Below are positions 36,493 to 38,941 of a stretch of 38,941 nucleotides of DNA, piece after piece. Within the stretch, counting starts at the first letter, position 1; each line of letters starts with the position of its first letter. The stretch comes from Candidatus Curtissbacteria bacterium RIFCSPLOWO2_02_FULL_40_11. Lineage in GTDB: Bacteria > Patescibacteriota > Microgenomatia > Curtissbacterales > GWA2-41-24. The stretch spans positions 1 to 38,941 of the forward strand of contig MFBV01000044.1 in the NCBI GenBank assembly GCA_001776505.1, given 5' to 3'. Both the position numbers and the translations under genes were made by a program. The notes below the pieces were generated by a model. It ran no database searches. It was given only the letters and a program-made list of their open reading frames with translations, and was not told the DNA's origin.

Positions 36493-36861
36493 ATGCAACG
36501 GTTACTTCCTTTTGTGTTTCTTATCTCAGTCGCATCGACATTCGGCATCTCTTGGATTGTGGTTGCTGTTGATCCTGATAGTGCGGGCTGGTACAATTTC
36601 GCGCTTTTGATTTTTTTGATTTTCGCGACAGTTGCCGGATTTCTGGGGTTGTTTTTGTTTTTTGTAAGAACCAGATTCTACAAAAGATACAGTGTGAACT
36701 GGTACATAAAAACTTCTTTTAAGATGAGTGTTTTTGTGGCGTTTTTCGTAGCTTTAGCGTCAACACTCGCAATTTTGCAACTGATATCAATTTTCAACCT
36801 AATTCTGGCCGGTTTGGCAGTCAGCCTATTTGCAATTTGGAGTTTTTTAGGGGGGGAATAA
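36493..36861 (+). CDS. Hypothetical membrane protein
   Basis: 122 aa ORF with several TM segments. Confidence 0.65.
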   Translation: MQRLLPFVFLISVASTFGISWIVVAVDPDSAGWYNFALLIFLIFATVAGFLGLFLFFVRTRFYKRYSVNWYIKTSFKMSVFVAFFVALASTLAILQLISIFNLILAGLAVSLFAIWSFLGGE

Positions 36862-36889
36862 GTGGTTGCTGGTTACTGGTAGCTGGAAA

Positions 36890-37381
36890 CTAGTTGCTAA
36901 GGATAATTATCCCCTCTCGCCAGCCACCGGGGTCTTTGATTATTTGGTCATCGCGGGTGTAGATGTGCGAAGTTATGGCAATTGCTTTGTTTTGGAAGGA
37001 TGCAGGGATTTGCCAGTTGAGAGTAAATGGCGCTGATACTTTTTCCCCAATCACCTGCCACTGGCCATCGGCATAAGTTTTGGCCCAAAACTGGACCTTG
37101 ACTACATTTTCCTGATCGTCGACTGAGAGGCTGATCGGCAAAGTTGAATCTCTGATAATATCACCCGCTTGTGGTGTAGTAATTGTGCCGCCTTCACTGA
37201 ATTCTTGCTGATTTTGTTGAAGAATTGTCGTTTGCTTTTGAGTCAGAGGTTTCGCAATTAAGAAAATAATAACGAGGCCAAAAATTACCAGAGCAACTAC
37301 ACCGATTGGGTTTATAGGCCAACCTTTTTCTGTCTTTTCTATGGGGCCGCGTTTTTCTTTTACTTCTGCCATCTCTGGCAA
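36890..37381 (-). CDS. Hypothetical membrane-anchored protein with Ig-like extracellular region
   Basis: TM followed by DIIRDSTLPISLSVDDQENVVKVQFWAKTYADGQWQVIGEKVSAPFTLNWQIP. Confidence 0.6.
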   Translation of the reverse strand: MPEMAEVKEKRGPIEKTEKGWPINPIGVVALVIFGLVIIFLIAKPLTQKQTTILQQNQQEFSEGGTITTPQAGDIIRDSTLPISLSVDDQENVVKVQFWAKTYADGQWQVIGEKVSAPFTLNWQIPASFQNKAIAITSHIYTRDDQIIKDPGGWREGIIILSN

Positions 37382-37452
37382 ATTATACCAAATCGACCCC
37401 CTGTCAAATTGATGAGATTTAGGTTAAAATAGGCACACTTTCTCTTCGATTT

Positions 37453-38941
37453 ATGGCTATTTTAAAATTATTTGGGCAGATTACGACAAAAATTATTGGA
37501 TTCTTAATTGGATTTTTGACCTGGTTCATTCGCTTGGTAACTTTTTTTGGTGATGTCACAATTTGGACTTTAAAGCAGTTTTCAAAAGCAATTGTCGCAG
37601 TTTTCAAAAAAGCCAGGTTTGATCTTCTTAAATTAAAACCTGTTAAAGCAACAAGAAAAACACTTAAACACCCGCTTATTCATCAGGACAGAAGCTTTAA
37701 GGTAGGACTAGCCACGATTTTTATTTTAATAACAGTGAGCTGGTTTATAACTCGCGATTTACCAAGTCCTAAGCAGCTCGAAAATCGAGAGATCCCGCAA
37801 ACTACAAAAATTTATGACAGAAATGGCGAGCTTTTATTTAATGTTTATACAGATGAAAACAGGACTCTTGTTCCTTTGAGTGAAGTTCCCCAACATATGA
37901 TTCGGGCGACACTGGCAATTGAGGATAAAGATTTTTATAAGCACAAAGGCTTTGATATTTACGGAATAGTTAGAGCATTTAATAAAACAGTGTTTCAGGG
38001 TACTTTGCAAGGTGGCTCGACAATTACCCAACAGCTCGTTAAAAGTGTTTTTTTGACGCCAGAGCGAACAATCGATCGAAAGCTAAAAGAGCTATATTTA
38101 GCATTTCGAGTCGAAATGGCCTTCCCAAAAGACAGAATTTTGGAAATGTATTTGAACCAAGTTCCTTTTGGCGGAACTGCTTGGGGGGTTGCAGCTGCCG
38201 CTGAACAATATTTTGGCAAAGAAGTTAAAGATTTAACTCTTGCAGAGAGTGCAATGCTTGCTGGTTTGCCGGCCGCACCGAGTTATTATTCACCTTTTGG
38301 GCAAGATCCAACGCGAGCCAAAACTCGTCAGATTTTGGTTTTGAATCGAATGATCGAAGAAGGTTATATAACTCGCGATGAAGCAGAAATCGTTTCAAAA
38401 GAAGAACTCAAATTTCAAGAGGCAAGAATAGATATAAAAGCACCACACTTTGTAATGTTTGTAAGGGAATTTCTAGCAGAAAAATACGGTGAGACTGTTG
38501 CAGCACATGGCGGATTGAAAGTAACTACTTCGCTTGATCTAGGAATTCAGGAAGAAGCACAAAAAATTGTGGCCGACAATGTAAATGGACTTTCCAGCTT
38601 CAACGTTGGGAACGGTGCGGCTCTTGTGACAAAACCAAAAAGTGGAGAAATTTTAGCAATGGTCGGTAGTAAGGATTTCTTTGATGTTGAGAATGACGGC
38701 AATGTAAATGTAACCGTTGCGCTGCGGCAGCCTGGATCTTCTATTAAGCCGGTAAATTATGCAACTGCCCTGGAGCGAAAATTAATCACCCCAGCAACAA
38801 TTATTATCGATTCACCGACAACTTTTTCCGGTGGACCAAAACCATATAGACCAGTTAATTACGATGGTAAGTATCATGGGGCTGTTTCTGCGCGAGAAGC
38901 CCTCGCGAACTCATACAATATTCCGGCAGTAAAAGTTCTGG
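37453..38941 (+). CDS. Class A penicillin-binding protein (PBP1A-like), 3'-truncated by window end
   Basis: Open frame from ATG 37453: AIEDKDFYKHKGFDIYGIVRAF, GGSTITQQLVK, transpeptidase SxxK in PGSSIKPVNYATALE. Confidence 0.95.
   Translation, partial: MAILKLFGQITTKIIGFLIGFLTWFIRLVTFFGDVTIWTLKQFSKAIVAVFKKARFDLLKLKPVKATRKTLKHPLIHQDRSFKVGLATIFILITVSWFITRDLPSPKQLENREIPQTTKIYDRNGELLFNVYTDENRTLVPLSEVPQHMIRATLAIEDKDFYKHKGFDIYGIVRAFNKTVFQGTLQGGSTITQQLVKSVFLTPERTIDRKLKELYLAFRVEMAFPKDRILEMYLNQVPFGGTAWGVAAAAEQYFGKEVKDLTLAESAMLAGLPAAPSYYSPFGQDPTRAKTRQILVLNRMIEEGYITRDEAEIVSKEELKFQEARIDIKAPHFVMFVREFLAEKYGETVAAHGGLKVTTSLDLGIQEEAQKIVADNVNGLSSFNVGNGAALVTKPKSGEILAMVGSKDFFDVENDGNVNVTVALRQPGSSIKPVNYATALERKLITPATIIIDSPTTFSGGPKPYRPVNYDGKYHGAVSAREALANSYNIPAVKVL

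Noticed and set aside
1-38941. CRISPR arrays, rRNA or tRNA genes
   Set aside because: No regularly spaced direct repeats, rRNA segments or convincing tRNA cloverleafs were seen on reading; a covariance-model scan was not possible here.

Overview
This 39-kb window is gene-dense and AT-rich. Its content suggests a Candidate Phyla Radiation (Microgenomates-like) bacterium; that placement is inferred from gene content only. Core content: nusA-infB, a DHH-like gene, rpsO and pnp; hrcA-grpE-dnaK-(DUF)-dnaJ; lepA, murJ, rpsT, ispG, an LCP protein, tpiA, trx, pcrA, a UvrD-RecB fusion, rmuC, a FemX-like gene and a PBP1A-like gene. There are also two toxin-antitoxin modules, a decayed reverse transcriptase and many palindromic repeats. 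The most striking observation is a recurring arrangement I call displaced gene tails. At five loci (rpsO, rpsT, lepA, rmuC, uvrD-recB) the intact gene is followed by a cassette and then by a second, diverged copy of that gene's own 3' coding end. The cassette is a small hairpin element, a palindromic repeat, or a whole toxin-antitoxin operon. The tail copies differ mostly at synonymous positions, so they probably come from once-functional orthologous genes rather than recent tandem duplication. Both TA operons sit in such a slot, and they share promoter/operator and antitoxin but carry different toxins (PIN vs MazF). The cassettes after rpsO and rpsT share a hairpin with loop TCGTTG, and in both the shared motif CTTTGC starts 3 nt after the stop codon. 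Other notable points: ispG appears to start at ATA overlapping the upstream stop codon, and palindromic repeats are inserted in frame in lepA, pcrA and uvrD-recB.
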